Part shown: positions 54,222-64,000 of the stretch, one piece after another
Layout: each line of letters starts with the position of its first letter
How positions within the stretch are numbered: position 1 is the first letter of the stretch
Source: Hyaloperonospora brassicae
Taxonomy: Eukaryota; Oomycota; Peronosporomycetes; Peronosporales; Peronosporaceae
NCBI GenBank assembly: GCA_947650285.1
Contig: CANTFL010000363.1
Location: 186,001 to 250,000, forward strand
Reading direction: 5' to 3'
DNA: 64,000 nucleotides
Position numbers and translations under genes: made by a program
Notes under the pieces: generated by a model
What the model saw: the letters and a program-made list of their open reading frames with translations, nothing else
What the model was told of the DNA's origin: nothing
Databases searched by the model: none

Positions 54222-56175
54222 TGCTGCTATCGATTATTTACTCGGATCATAGAGGACTTGTGTCTGCTCGAAAGAGCTTTTTGTGTCTGCCCATCTTTCG
54301 TTACGGAGACTTGGCGTACGACAGGGTACGGGGGCTGTCGTGGCCCTTTGCACCCATCACGACGCGCTTGTTTTCGGGCACGGACAAGACCCGACCCGTG
54401 GGACGAGATGCTTCCAGTTGCGTACACGCACCTGATCGTGCGCACATTTAGGGCGAGTGGCAGTTTCCACGCGACATGGAATGCCTGCGCCTGCCTGCGT
54501 GCTGGATCGAGGTCACCGAGTGGCAGAAAGAACGTTTCGGCGCGGACGACCTCCTGCCCTTGCACACGACCTGTAAAGTTCTCGACGGCACGCACGGAGC
54601 ACGCACGCACGCAACAAACCACACGACGCATCATCGCCTTCACCGGAAGTCCGCATCATCAATGTCCATACCGATGCAGCCACAAGGACAATGCAATGCT
54701 CGACGAGAGCTGAGTGAGCACTGCGAGTGTACGACACTGTCGTCACTTGTCGTGTGGTGACGGGACTGGTGGGTCAAAGTATGTGGGAAAATGATCTGCC
54801 GGTCCTGATTGCATCCGATGGTTTGCGCACATACTTTAGGCGCTCAGTCAACGCGGGCGGTAGATCGAACGACTCTGTCATTTCCTTGCGCAGTTTACAG
54901 CACGACTGGATCTGTTCACGAGAGGCCACCGTTCTATTCTTCTACGCAAAGCGCATCGTGTCAGCTGACGCAGCTCTGCGAGATTTGCGGGTCTTTCATC
55001 GATCGATCGATCGATTGATCGGTTGGATGGAGGGAACGAAAAGCTATCTACAGACTGAGCTCGTCCTTGTGCATGACGACGAGCTACAGCACACACCGAT
55101 GGAGTGGCACAACTGGTACTGTAGTGGCGTCTCCGCGTCTCGATCTCTAGGCTCGGGATACGGGCGTAGCAAGTCGAGGTCAGCCGCACGCAACGATCAT
55201 GTCGTGGCAAACATTAGAGCTCCTCCGACGCTTATGCAGAGGGAAACTGCACGTGGGGCTCTAGAAGTTTGCCAAACTTTGGCGGCAAATCGGTTTGAAT
55301 CTCGTCGCGGCTCCTGCGTCTCGTGCTCGGCCGTCCGAAGCTTAGCCACGACGAGGAACATAGCGCGTGCGTGGCGCTCGCATCCAGATCAAGTCAAGTG
55401 TCAAGTACTCTGTCCGATGCAAAATGCTACGACGCGTTCTTATACGAAGGATAATACTCTCCTTGTAGGCAGACAGTAGGTAGACCGACCACATGGTGTC
55501 CTACACTCTCGGCCGTGACGATTCCCTCGTCTCGCACGCTCAGCCCTTCGGTTCTCCCGACCGGCCGAATGACGGACAATAAATGCCTTGAGCCACCAGC
55601 CCAGTCGAGAGCGTAGCTGCATTGAAAAGGCGACATGAAGTCGCGTGTTTCATTGCACGACGACAAAGTCGTGCCGTTATCGAGAGAGGGACAGCCGTAG
55701 AATGCGTCACGTACTTGCAGCTGTCCTGTGCAGTCACGTCCGTTCGAGCCGTCCGTCGTCTGTAGGGTCGACTGGTGTTGTACTTGCCAAGCGATCGACT
55801 CGTTCGTTACTGCGCGCGAGCAACTAAGTGGCATGGGTTGGGAAGTCCATTGCATGGCCCCGGGAAGGCTGAGGTCGACGTGAAAAACGGCCTCGAGGTA
55901 CAGAAGTCTCTTTGTCTGAACACGAGGTCCTTCACGCACTCGTCTACGATCCGATCTCCTTCCTGCAAACGAGTCCGCCCGCTCTCCTTCTGCTTCTGCT
56001 TCTTCTTCTGCTTCTTCTTGTCCTCCTCCTCCTCCTCCTTCTTCTTCTTCTTCTTCTTCTTCTTCTTCTTCTTCTTGTCATGCGCAATTTGCTCGCGTCG
56101 ATCGCTGCTTTTCTACGGCCGTGAAACTTCAGGGGTCCATCAATAGTCACTACTGAGTTTGCTGCAGGCACGCAC
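54222..56175. other. Intergenic with two doubtful ORFs and a (CTT)n/(CTC)n tract
   Basis: A plus-strand frame at 54727-55479 (first ATG 54781) and a minus-strand frame at 55427-55939 (GTG start, six cysteines, ending YYPSYKNAS) are the longest. Neither has a recognised domain; the minus frame could be a terminal exon of a Cys-containing protein. A CTT/CTC microsatellite lies at about 55987-56074. Confidence 0.4.
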
Positions 56176-57992
56176 ATGCGTGTGGCCGGAGAGGTCGAGA
56201 CCACTCGTCTTCTTGACGACAACGTGCCAACTCGACGTGATCGATTGCAGATGACGTCGACGGAGCACGTCGAAGAAGAGATAAAGGAGGAGGAGGAAGA
56301 GGAGGAGGAGAAGAAGGAGGACGAGGAAACGAAAGGAGCAGGAGGAGGAGTCGAGCCGTCTGAAGCTGCAGGCGGTCTCAAGCGGTTGCTCGCGTACGAG
56401 CTCGTGACAATGCTCCGCCCCTCACCGTCGGACGTGTCGTCGAACGGAGACGGCACGTTAACGTACGAGTACGACGACCTGCCGATCCTCGAAAGCAGTC
56501 GCCCGTCGTGTTGCACGCCGGGGCACCCCATTGTGTTGGCCCTGTCGACCCCAAGCGACCGCATCGATCGACTCGATCGACTGAGTGACTGCTGCCTCAT
56601 GAAAGGTGAGCTGCACGTCTGGGTCTACGAAGCCTGTCGCCTATTGCCTCCACGGTCGTCGACCGTCGGAGCAGAGGCAGTGGACGACACGTACGACGGG
56701 GTCCGCGTGCGGTGCGACTTCCTCGGAGCGGCTCAGATGTCGCCGAGCCATTTGAACCATTCCGACATGCAGAATCCCGTGTGGCGTCACGCCGATCACG
56801 GCCTTCGCGACGGGAGGAGCGGACACTTTGCATGGGCCGTCCACGAGCTGACAGCGACGACACGAGACGATCGACTCAGTGCAGCAACCGCAACCGGAGC
56901 AGCAGTCAGTGGCAGCGACTGTCAGCTCGACATTGACGTGGTCTGTGGCGAGCGTGTCGTGGGTTCAACGAGTGTGCCATTGGGAGACTTACTGCTCTCG
57001 TCCAGGGCGGACGGTAACGAGGACAACGAAGATAGTAACGATGGTGCTGATGCACTCGAACGAGACGCAGTGGACCGTGCAGAGACCACTTACCTGAGTC
57101 CACATTGGCTGCCACTGGCAGGAAGCAGTGCGGGGCTCCTTCAGGTCGCATTGGAATTCGTCCCGACGTCGCAGCAGCAGCAGCAGCAGCAGAATGTTGT
57201 GAGAAGTATCGACGGTACGGAGACGAACATGAGCTTCTCGGCTCGTGACAACGGCGACGATGCGAAGGAGTCGTTGGTGGAGGCTGAAGACGTGGAGATG
57301 GATCGAGTAGGACGTAGCAGCGTCCACTTGGCTCGTGATCGGACGGACGGACGTCACGATCGTGTGGCACTGAATGGAGACGACGCTGAGCTCTCGAGGA
57401 GTAAAGTTGTCGTCTCACGAAGCGGTGGCGTCACAATGTACGTCCCGACGTCCAACGAGACAAAGGCACACGCACTCGAGTCGATCGACCGCTTGGCGTG
57501 CAGTGGAAAGTCGTCCACGTCGACGTTTGCCTCCTCGTCGTGCGGCAAAGTCGAGCACACACTGGACAAGCAGCTGCAGGATCTGTACGACTTTGGCATT
57601 GCATCGGACCCTCCGAAGGCCGCGACAAGGGCACAGGACTCGGAGCGGGTGACGCGCACGGCGAGTATGGCGTCCATGTACAGCGGCAAAGCAAGTACGT
57701 GTGCTAGCGATGCGTTCGCCTACAACGAGCTCATCCGCGACATGGAGAGTGCCATGAACCCAATGGAAGACACGGCACCTTCGACCAGTCAAACTCGTTC
57801 CAGTCACGCAGAGGACGGCACGAGGAATCGAGCTCAAGTGGAAGAGGTGGAGTCCATGAGCGGGTCGACCCCGACGCTCAAACTGAAGAACCGTCGCAGG
57901 AACAGGTCCTTTCGTGCGCTCAGCAGACCTTTCGACCGCCTCCACTCGCTATGGCCCGAGACAAGAGCCCGTGCGAGTGACAGCAGCAGCAG

Positions 57993-58042
<50 letters not shown>

Positions 58043-58137
58043 CGATGACGAAAGCAGTCCAAGTGATCCTCTTCGAGAGCGCAGCGGTGTCCGAAAGATC
58101 AAACTCCGCCTCGGCAGCAGCAGCGCTGGTCCCATGA
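56176..58137 (+). CDS. C2-domain protein, N-terminal part of a C2 + CAP-Gly gene (653 aa as read)
   Basis: An acidic low-complexity N-terminus (residues 30-60, Glu/Lys-rich) is followed by a C2 domain at about residues 143-330: GELHVWVYEACRLLP, DGVRVRCDFLG, NPVWRH, LDIDVVCGERVVG, WLPLAG and LLQVALEFV follow the beta-strand pattern of C2 folds, which bind phospholipid or protein at membranes. The usual Ca2+-binding Asp cluster is not obvious. The rest is polar and probably disordered, with a poly-Thr tract from (AAC)n read in the ACA frame. After that tract the frame ends quickly (SASAAAALVP). The other frame continues through a natural-looking segment into the CAP-Gly ORF, so I read the two ORFs as one gene with a frame change in the microsatellite. 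Confidence 0.7.
57993..58043. repeat. (AAC)17 coding microsatellite
   Basis: A 51-base pure AAC tract sits at the point where the coding frame appears to change between the C2 and CAP-Gly ORFs. Confidence 0.9.
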
Positions 58138-58895
58138 CCCTTCTCCTGCGTGACCGAAGTCCTTCTTCCGTGCCACGAAAAGGTGCCGTCGAGCTCGATC
58201 CTCCCGATCAGCCCGTGCAGGTTCCGTTCCAGCGCGCGTCTTGCCACGAGGACGTCCGTCACACGACGAGCCGAACAACACGAGACCGACGAGCAGCTGG
58301 GGACGGACCAGGACGGCTCTCGCTTCCCATTACCTCCTTTTCGTTCCAACATCGACGAGAGATACTCGCGCGGCAGCATTCAAGTCGCCCACATCGACCG
58401 CAGATCGAGGGCGAACTCGGACTGCAACCGTTTCTTCTGGAAAGCGTGGACCCGCCTCTACTCCGTCGCGGTCGAAGCGACTCCACGTACGCAGTGAGTG
58501 ATTTGTACTCGCCAAAGAGCGAACCGACCGACGTGTCGGTTGCAAGAACTTCCACGAGAACGACCGCCACCAGCGCAGCGCACCCCGTCCCAAGCCCCGC
58601 TCTTCGACGAGCAACTTCAGGACCAGGAGCACGTCGTCATTCAGGCAGTAACGTGGCTTACATTGACGGCGCGCCGTCGTGCATTGGCAAGTTGATAACC
58701 GTTGGCAACGTACCAGGAGTGGTGCGCTTTATTGGCACAACGCACTTCGCTACGGGGACGTGGGTGGGCATTGAGCTTTGTGAGCAAAAGGGCAAGAACA
58801 GCGGCACGATCGATGGGCAAAAGTACTTTAGCTGCGCCCCGAATCATGGCATTTTCATCCGTGCGAGCCGCTTGGGCCTCTCGTTGAAGCTGTAG
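58134..58895 (+). CDS. CAP-Gly domain protein, C-terminal part of the same gene (253 aa as read)
   Basis: The C-terminal 65 residues form a CAP-Gly domain (from about residue 184: GVVRFIGTTHFATGTWVGIEL ... GKNSGTIDGQKYF). Its GKNSG motif replaces the usual GKNDG that binds the EEY/F tails of tubulin and EB proteins. The part before it is Ser/Arg-rich. The ATG at 58134 overlaps the stop of the previous ORF (ATGA), but the same frame is open further upstream through a plausible peptide to the (AAC)17 tract, so this ATG is probably internal. An overlapping frame at 58150-58497 also looks protein-like, so a second frame error or an intron in 58.15-58.5 kb is possible. A C2 plus CAP-Gly layout suggests a link between membranes and microtubules (inference). 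Confidence 0.65.
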   Translation: MTLLLRDRSPSSVPRKGAVELDPPDQPVQVPFQRASCHEDVRHTTSRTTRDRRAAGDGPGRLSLPITSFSFQHRREILARQHSSRPHRPQIEGELGLQPFLLESVDPPLLRRGRSDSTYAVSDLYSPKSEPTDVSVARTSTRTTATSAAHPVPSPALRRATSGPGARRHSGSNVAYIDGAPSCIGKLITVGNVPGVVRFIGTTHFATGTWVGIELCEQKGKNSGTIDGQKYFSCAPNHGIFIRASRLGLSLKL

Positions 58896-60705
58896 CATCG
58901 GTTGCTTTCGAAGGTGGCATGAAGACGGTCTCATCGCGACGAGCAGCAATAGAGAAGAGCCACACGACAGCCAGAAGGACAATCGCAATCGATGTTCGGA
59001 GGAAAGAGTGACGGCCTGTGGACGTGAGGGAAGCAGCACTGCAGGTCGCAATGCGTGTTGTCGGGATCGCTGCCAGGGTATAAATCGGATCGCACAACAA
59101 CGTCACTTCTCTGCTTTGTCGGTAGTTGGCGGGTTTTGTGTGTTGAGGCATTCTTTCGACTTCGAGATGCTAGTGGTAGTCTGCATTCGAGCTGTAAGTT
59201 GCCGAGTGTAAGTGGCATTACGACGCTGCGCCCATTTGACCACAGTCGATTCAATGGTCGATTCAATGGTCGACTGTACAAAGGTCGCGTATCTGCTTAT
59301 GGCCTTGGATGGATGCCAAGTACTGCATGTTGCAGAGACGACTCTACGGACTGAACCGCTTTGCAGTGTTCCACTCAATGCTGTATATGTGTCTGCATTC
59401 ATCAAGTGAATGGCTGCCGAGACAGCGTTCATGCAGGCACATGGTCAGCAATGGAAGATGAAAAATAGTGAGGCAACTGCAACGTCTCTTTTGTCGCTAT
59501 CGTTTGCTCAGCGTGCTAGAAAGCCCCTGGTCAGGTGCCACGTAGTCCTTCTGCACATTGTGCGATGCGAAATTCGGAGCGCGAAGGAAGACGTGTACAT
59601 GCAATACACGTCACTTGAGCCTTGATTCTGCATGGTGTTTGCCAAAAGTAATGGCATCAGGGATACCCAGCGAGGAAGATTGGTCCAAATCGAAAGTCTT
59701 TTGCTTTAGGTCTTGCACTACGTTTGGCACTGTCGATGAGCAGATCAACGGATCACGAAGTCGGCAGAACGTTGCGCTCTTTCAGGTTCGCAGCACATTG
59801 AACTCCACTACGTCGTCGCTAAGCACTCATTCGTATACCTGCTATCTCGTCGAGCCTTATTAACGACACAAGACTCGTGGCATTTGACGATACAAAGCGC
59901 AAGACAATACGTAATGACGACGTCAGTATCGACAGTTAGCTCCTAGCAAACTCGATCGGGTGTTCTTATAATGTACACAGTGAATCGGCCATCTAAACTT
60001 GCCCGAAAGTAAACTTTGGGATAGTTTGCAAGCCAGGCAGGAAAATATGTCCACAGTTTATTCAGCTTTAGCGTCCCAAAAAGTCGTCGTGACGCTGCGT
60101 GTGTCCTCGACGTCCGTTCGCGACCGGCTGGTGCGACAAGACGTTACTCTGTCTCACTTTCGTTTGAGCTAACACACTGCGTCGAACGTCAATCGTTTGC
60201 TTCGCGCGTCATCTGCTGTGTTGTCCATCCCGAGAGAGAGTGCAGAGCCTTTTTCCACCTGCTGAAGTTGATCCGATTGAGGTCGTGAGTTGCAACACAC
60301 CCGACTTTTGCAGCGGCACTTTCTTCCTTTTCTCAAGCACTTGTGCGGGTCGCTTTCGATTCTGCTGTGTCCGACTAACATCGACACTCGTGTCGAGATC
60401 GAGTCCGAGGTCGGCGCTGTTTTCGTTCTGTGGCTCACTCGTGCAACTTCTTCACATGACGGGATAGTGGGCGAGAGCAAACACACACTCTGTGGCTACA
60501 CCCAGTGGCAATTGCGCCGTCGAGCAGGGAAGGGCCACGTCGTGTTCAAGCCAACTGCTCTAGACAGCCCAACCCATCCTTTGCTTGCATTGTTAACTCG
60601 CAACGTGCATGTTTTTATAGATAGAGAGATACGAAGGGGTCGTCGACACGCTCGAGCGCGTGCGTTGACTTGCTCCATAAACAACACTGTTTCACAACAC
60701 CGACT
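58896..60705. other. Convergent intergenic region
   Basis: Lies between the 3' ends of the CAP-Gly and FYVE genes. No supported gene. A short direct repeat (GTCGATTCAATG twice) is at about 59245-59270. A minus-strand 105-codon frame near 60169-60486 is Lys/Arg/Cys-rich but unassigned. Confidence 0.45.
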
Positions 60706-62442
60706 CTAAGCTGCGATCACACGCGACGCCCGATCGTCAATGGCCTTCTGCGCGTTCAGTCTCGCCTGCTTCATTGCAACAGCAAACGCTGAAGCTGCTA
60801 ATGCAGCGGTTGGGCTTCGTGCAGAAGTGGTGGCCCGAATGTCGTCCTCGGCCACGGCCGGGGCCTTTGCCACATCCACCGCTAGAGCAGCAACGTCGGC
60901 TTCCAAGTCCTCCAGCTGCATCTTCCCACTTCGCTTCGGACTGCGGCCGCGCTCCTTCTCTTCGCTCAACGAGCTGCTGCTGCTGCTGCTGCCGCTGCTC
61001 GTGACCGTCTCGGCCGGACTCTTGGGCGCTTGTGGCTTGGACTTGGACGTCGTGCACCGACTGTCGGCGGACCGATGCGAAGCCGATGCCACTGGCGTTC
61101 GGGCCCTATGCGACCGATCCCGCACGTTCGCGACCTCAATCCCGACCTTGTGCCGCGCAGTCAGCGCGCGCTCGACCGCAGGCGGCACTTGGACTTTCGT
61201 GCCATTGGCGTTCGTGCCGGCGACCAGCAGCCCCGGGACGTCGATCCGCCACGCCATCGGGTCGGCGCAGGTCAAGTTGACTGCAATGGCCGGCGCCCCA
61301 CCGTACAGCCGCTGGAAGACTTCCCACACTTCGGGCGAAATCAACTGAAAGTCCGCGCCGTCGTCCCCGGCGCTCGCGGCGTCGCCGGAGAACGCCTCGT
61401 CCCGCACGAGGCCGGGGCGACGCACCAACTTGCCGCCCGAGAGCTCCAGCAGCGACAAATTGTCAATGGGTCCCGGCGCACTGCCTGCGCTCTTGGCGTC
61501 GACGTTGTGCCGGGGAGACGCCGCCACGGCCACGTCGGTGCTGAAGCCGTAGCCCAAACTGCACCGCGAGTCGTAGCTCGAGGCCGACGACGTGAACGCC
61601 ATCCACTGCCGCAGCCAGCGGCTCGAGATGACGTACATCTTCTTCTCGGCGCTCGCGCGACGCCGCGACAACTCGCCGGCCGCCATGACCCGCTGCACTT
61701 CCGTCAGTCGGTCGCGATAGCGCGGCGTGGCCACGGCCGCGGGCATCGACGGCGAGTGGCACGTGGCCCCCACGGGCGCCGACTGGTGGTGCCGCTTGAA
61801 GGGCGCAGCGCCGGCCCCGTCGGCCTCGACGACCTTCACGCGGCCGTCGCCCGCGCGCGCCATGGCCTGCAAAAGGCCGCAGCAGGCCGCGCAGGCGCGC
61901 CGCGGGGCCGTGAACTTGTCCGTGAGCGACACCATCGCCTGCGAGCACGCGCCGCACACGAGTTCGCCGCACACGCGGCAGTGGTGGCGCCGCCGCGACA
62001 GCTTCGTGAACATGGCGAAGCACAGCTGGCAGCACGCGCTGTCGTCGTCCTCGCGCCACGCCACGTCGTACTTGACGCTCGGGCGCGCGCCCGCCGACGC
62101 GTCCAAGCGCTCGGACGCGCGCGTGAAGCTCTGCGACATGCGCGAGAACGCGCCCCCGGCCCCGCGCGGCCGCAGGTCCCTCGAGCCGGTGCTCGCGGCA
62201 AAGTCCGCTCTGGCGTCGACGTCGAAGCGGTCGTCGCCGCCGCCGCGTCGGGACCGCGGGGACTCGTCGTCCGACAGCTCGTTGTCCGTGAACATACTGC
62301 TGCAGCTGCTGGTGCAGCTGTCGAGCGCCGTTGTCGGTGGCGCAGTTGCTGCGGCGCCGGTCGCCGTTGACGCGCTGAGGGCCGCCACAGCAGTGGGGGA
62401 GTAGTAGATGACCATCGGCCGCTTGCGGTCGCGCGACAACAT
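60706..62442 (-). CDS. FYVE zinc-finger protein (578 aa from this ATG)
   Basis: FYVE fingers bind phosphatidylinositol 3-phosphate on endosomes. The domain lies at about residues 129-192 with all its marks: WRED (the WxxD motif, Trp129), cysteine pairs 138/141, 155/158, 163/166 and 184/187, the basic RRHHCR motif (151-156) and RVC (156-158). After it come about 390 residues with a possible phospholipid- or START-like region (MYVISSRWLRQWMAF, AIAVNLTCADPMAWRIDVPG) that I cannot assign, and Ser/Ala-rich tails. The ATG at 62442 is probably internal: the same frame upstream reads naturally (YNSASYSHNSSGSSTAIES) back to a stop beside a G4/C4 run, beyond which another frame starts at ATG 62696. The gene is convergent with the CAP-Gly gene. 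Confidence 0.82.
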   Translation of the reverse strand: MLSRDRKRPMVIYYSPTAVAALSASTATGAAATAPPTTALDSCTSSCSSMFTDNELSDDESPRSRRGGGDDRFDVDARADFAASTGSRDLRPRGAGGAFSRMSQSFTRASERLDASAGARPSVKYDVAWREDDDSACCQLCFAMFTKLSRRRHHCRVCGELVCGACSQAMVSLTDKFTAPRRACAACCGLLQAMARAGDGRVKVVEADGAGAAPFKRHHQSAPVGATCHSPSMPAAVATPRYRDRLTEVQRVMAAGELSRRRASAEKKMYVISSRWLRQWMAFTSSASSYDSRCSLGYGFSTDVAVAASPRHNVDAKSAGSAPGPIDNLSLLELSGGKLVRRPGLVRDEAFSGDAASAGDDGADFQLISPEVWEVFQRLYGGAPAIAVNLTCADPMAWRIDVPGLLVAGTNANGTKVQVPPAVERALTARHKVGIEVANVRDRSHRARTPVASASHRSADSRCTTSKSKPQAPKSPAETVTSSGSSSSSSSLSEEKERGRSPKRSGKMQLEDLEADVAALAVDVAKAPAVAEDDIRATTSARSPTAALAASAFAVAMKQARLNAQKAIDDRASRVIAA

Positions 62443-62696
62443 GCGGCGGTGCGCGGGGCGGGGCGGCGGCTGCGACGCCGCGAGCGACTCGATGGCCGTC
62501 GAGCTGCCACTGCTATTGTGGCTGTAGCTCGCGCTGTTGTAGCTACTGCTGAGGGCATTGCTGTGACTGTGGGGCTACTGCTGCTGCTCTTCTTGCCCTG
62601 CAAGCGGCGAAAGAGCGACGACGACGACGACGACGTCTTGTCGACGCTGGCGGTGCGTTCCCTCCGCGAGTGCGAACCGGACGACGTGTGGCTCAT
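62443..62696 (-). other. Probable N-terminal coding part of the FYVE gene, in another frame
   Basis: ATG 62696 opens MSHTSSGSHSRRERTASVDK followed by a poly-Ser stretch and RRLQGKK. It runs in frame to the CCCC (minus strand; GGGG at 62571-62574), after which the natural continuation is in the frame of the FYVE ORF. A single-base length change at the C4 run joins them. No intron with good GT/AG sites was found that does the same. Confidence 0.5.
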
Positions 62697-62879
62697 GAGC
62701 GCGTGCGGGGCGGACGAAGAGCAGGAGAGCAGGCAGAGACGAGGAGGGGCTGGAGAGGCGACGGACGAGTCGCCACGACCGCCAGCCGCTGTGGCTCGGG
62801 ACGGGACGCGTCGAAGTGGCGCGGGGGACCAGCGCGTGCAGCGTGGCGGATTCGATTGTGGGGCAGAGGGCCGTCGAAC

Positions 62880-62915
<36 letters not shown>

Positions 62916-64000
62916 ACGGACGGACGGACTGACTCCCTGGCGCGGCCAGTAGTGTGCGTTATTGGTGTGCGTGGTGTTTATTGATGGGCCGACCGACGAG
63001 CGTACGGCGACTGGAGCAGCCCTCGCAATGTCTCAACTTTCTTGCCCGATCGTTGAGCCTTTTTGCCTATTTCAGCACGACGCGACGAGTGATACACCGG
63101 AGAGTGTCGTAGATCGGCTTTCACAGGTCGATCGATGACTAACCCACACACACACATGCACATGCACACACACACATGCACAGACCGACACGAGTCATTG
63201 TAAACTCGGGCCCTGCGTTTCCCCGCCTGCAATTTAGAATCGCAAAGTTGCGTACAGTTCAAATGAGTTGTTCTTGTGACAAACTGGCGATGTCCATTGA
63301 TGTTCCGTGACCTTCGAGATCGAAGCACCGGCATCGACTTCGCTTCCGTGCCGCTTCGAGGGCGTTGCGTCGGTGGCAGTCTAATGGAGGCACCAGGAGA
63401 GAGCTCGCGATGCTACTTGCTCGTGTCGGGCCAACGACAGTTCGATGGATCTGTCTGTGCCTCCCAATGCTCAAGCCCAAATTTCACGCTTTGCATTGCT
63501 GCCCGTATAATGGACAAATCGCTACTGAAGACGGAAACGTGCGGTGGATGACGCGCATCTAATCGGCAGTCCTTTCGCTTGCATACGGGGCTCACGGACA
63601 GCATCAGCAGCTGCCGTACTGATGGTCAAGGACGTGAGGCAGCACCTGTGTGGTCGTGGGCAATTCGGAGCGGTGCGTCACGCACACTTGGCGTCGAGCT
63701 TGACTCAGCTGGTACGATATCGAGGCTGCCATGACACTCGCCTCTCCACTGCGATCGTTGTCCTACTTTTGCCTCTATAGCGCGGACGCACTTGATGGGC
63801 GCTGTGCGGACGAACGTCGAGTTTCGTGACGAAAGTTTGACGACGGGCTCGTGCACCGGTTGTTGTTCCAGCGGGGAATTACAAACGTTTGCCGCTACGA
63901 TTGTACGCTCTTTGGACAAAGTTGGTGACAAGCTGAGCGAACGTCCTGACCGCCCAAAGCGATCGTCAGTCGCTCAAGTCCACCCCTGCACGGAACAGGC
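62697..64000. other. Right-end intergenic region
   Basis: A (GAC)n tract at about 62882-62914 and (CA)n near 63145-63180. Only short motif-free ORFs otherwise. Confidence 0.5.

Noticed and set aside
54727..55479. 250-codon plus-strand ORF
   Set aside because: GTG start, no domain, no plausible upstream exon, composition like random GC-rich DNA. Kept only as a note.
61030..62370. 446-codon plus-strand ORF
   Set aside because: Non-ATG start and Arg/His/Ala-rich composition; it is the shadow of the FYVE gene on the opposite strand.

Overview
The window looks like nuclear DNA of an oomycete, most likely of the Peronosporales (Phytophthora or downy mildew group). Evidence is the compact, intron-poor, GC-rich genes with short GTRNGT...YAG introns, long poly-Gln/poly-Ala/poly-Thr tracts, a CxxCGxxKxGHxC knuckle protein of a kind I associate with stramenopiles, a secreted plant cell-wall arabinanase, and chromodomain-bearing Ty3/gypsy retrotransposons. 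The species cannot be fixed from sequence alone. I saw no rRNA gene, no convincing intact tRNA gene and no CRISPR array.

Region 1 (1-18519) is retrotransposon territory. A complete 7,980-bp Ty3/gypsy element lies on the minus strand at 10535-18514, with 391-bp LTRs and a 5-bp target duplication (AGGGT). A second copy lies on the plus strand at 1-6052, cut by the window edge. The two face each other as a giant inverted repeat with about 6.05-kb arms and a 4.5-kb spacer, which carries a tRNA-derived SINE-like element. Two things stand out. An antisense ORF of 535 codons sits between the chromodomain and the 3' LTR and is intact in copy 1. In addition, almost the whole element is a near-continuous chain of short hairpins, one every 25-35 bases, superimposed on recognisable gag-pol coding sequence. 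Six in-frame stops in pol are shared by both insertions.

Region 2 (18520-42651) is gene-poor. It holds a two-chromodomain protein (21.4-23.0 kb, +), a six-exon NIPA-type magnesium transporter (27.8-29.7 kb, -), a secreted GH43 arabinanase (32.9-33.9 kb, -), and a surface protein with nine near-identical 48-residue repeats, a beta-rich GIN-like domain and a C-terminal membrane anchor (37.4-40.2 kb, -). The sequence between them is mostly unrecognised.

Region 3 (42652-64000) is richer in genes. It holds a four-exon three-repeat MYB factor, a Gln-rich zinc-knuckle protein, a single-pass membrane protein with a TKL-like pseudokinase domain (HRD changed to HGN), a C2 plus CAP-Gly protein split by a frame change at an (AAC)17 microsatellite, and a FYVE-finger protein whose N-terminus is split by a frame change at a C4 run. 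A diverged LTR of a related element lies at 49.4 kb. The genes form no obvious pathway: they are chromatin/transcription, membrane trafficking/cytoskeleton, signalling, ion transport and secreted/surface functions.
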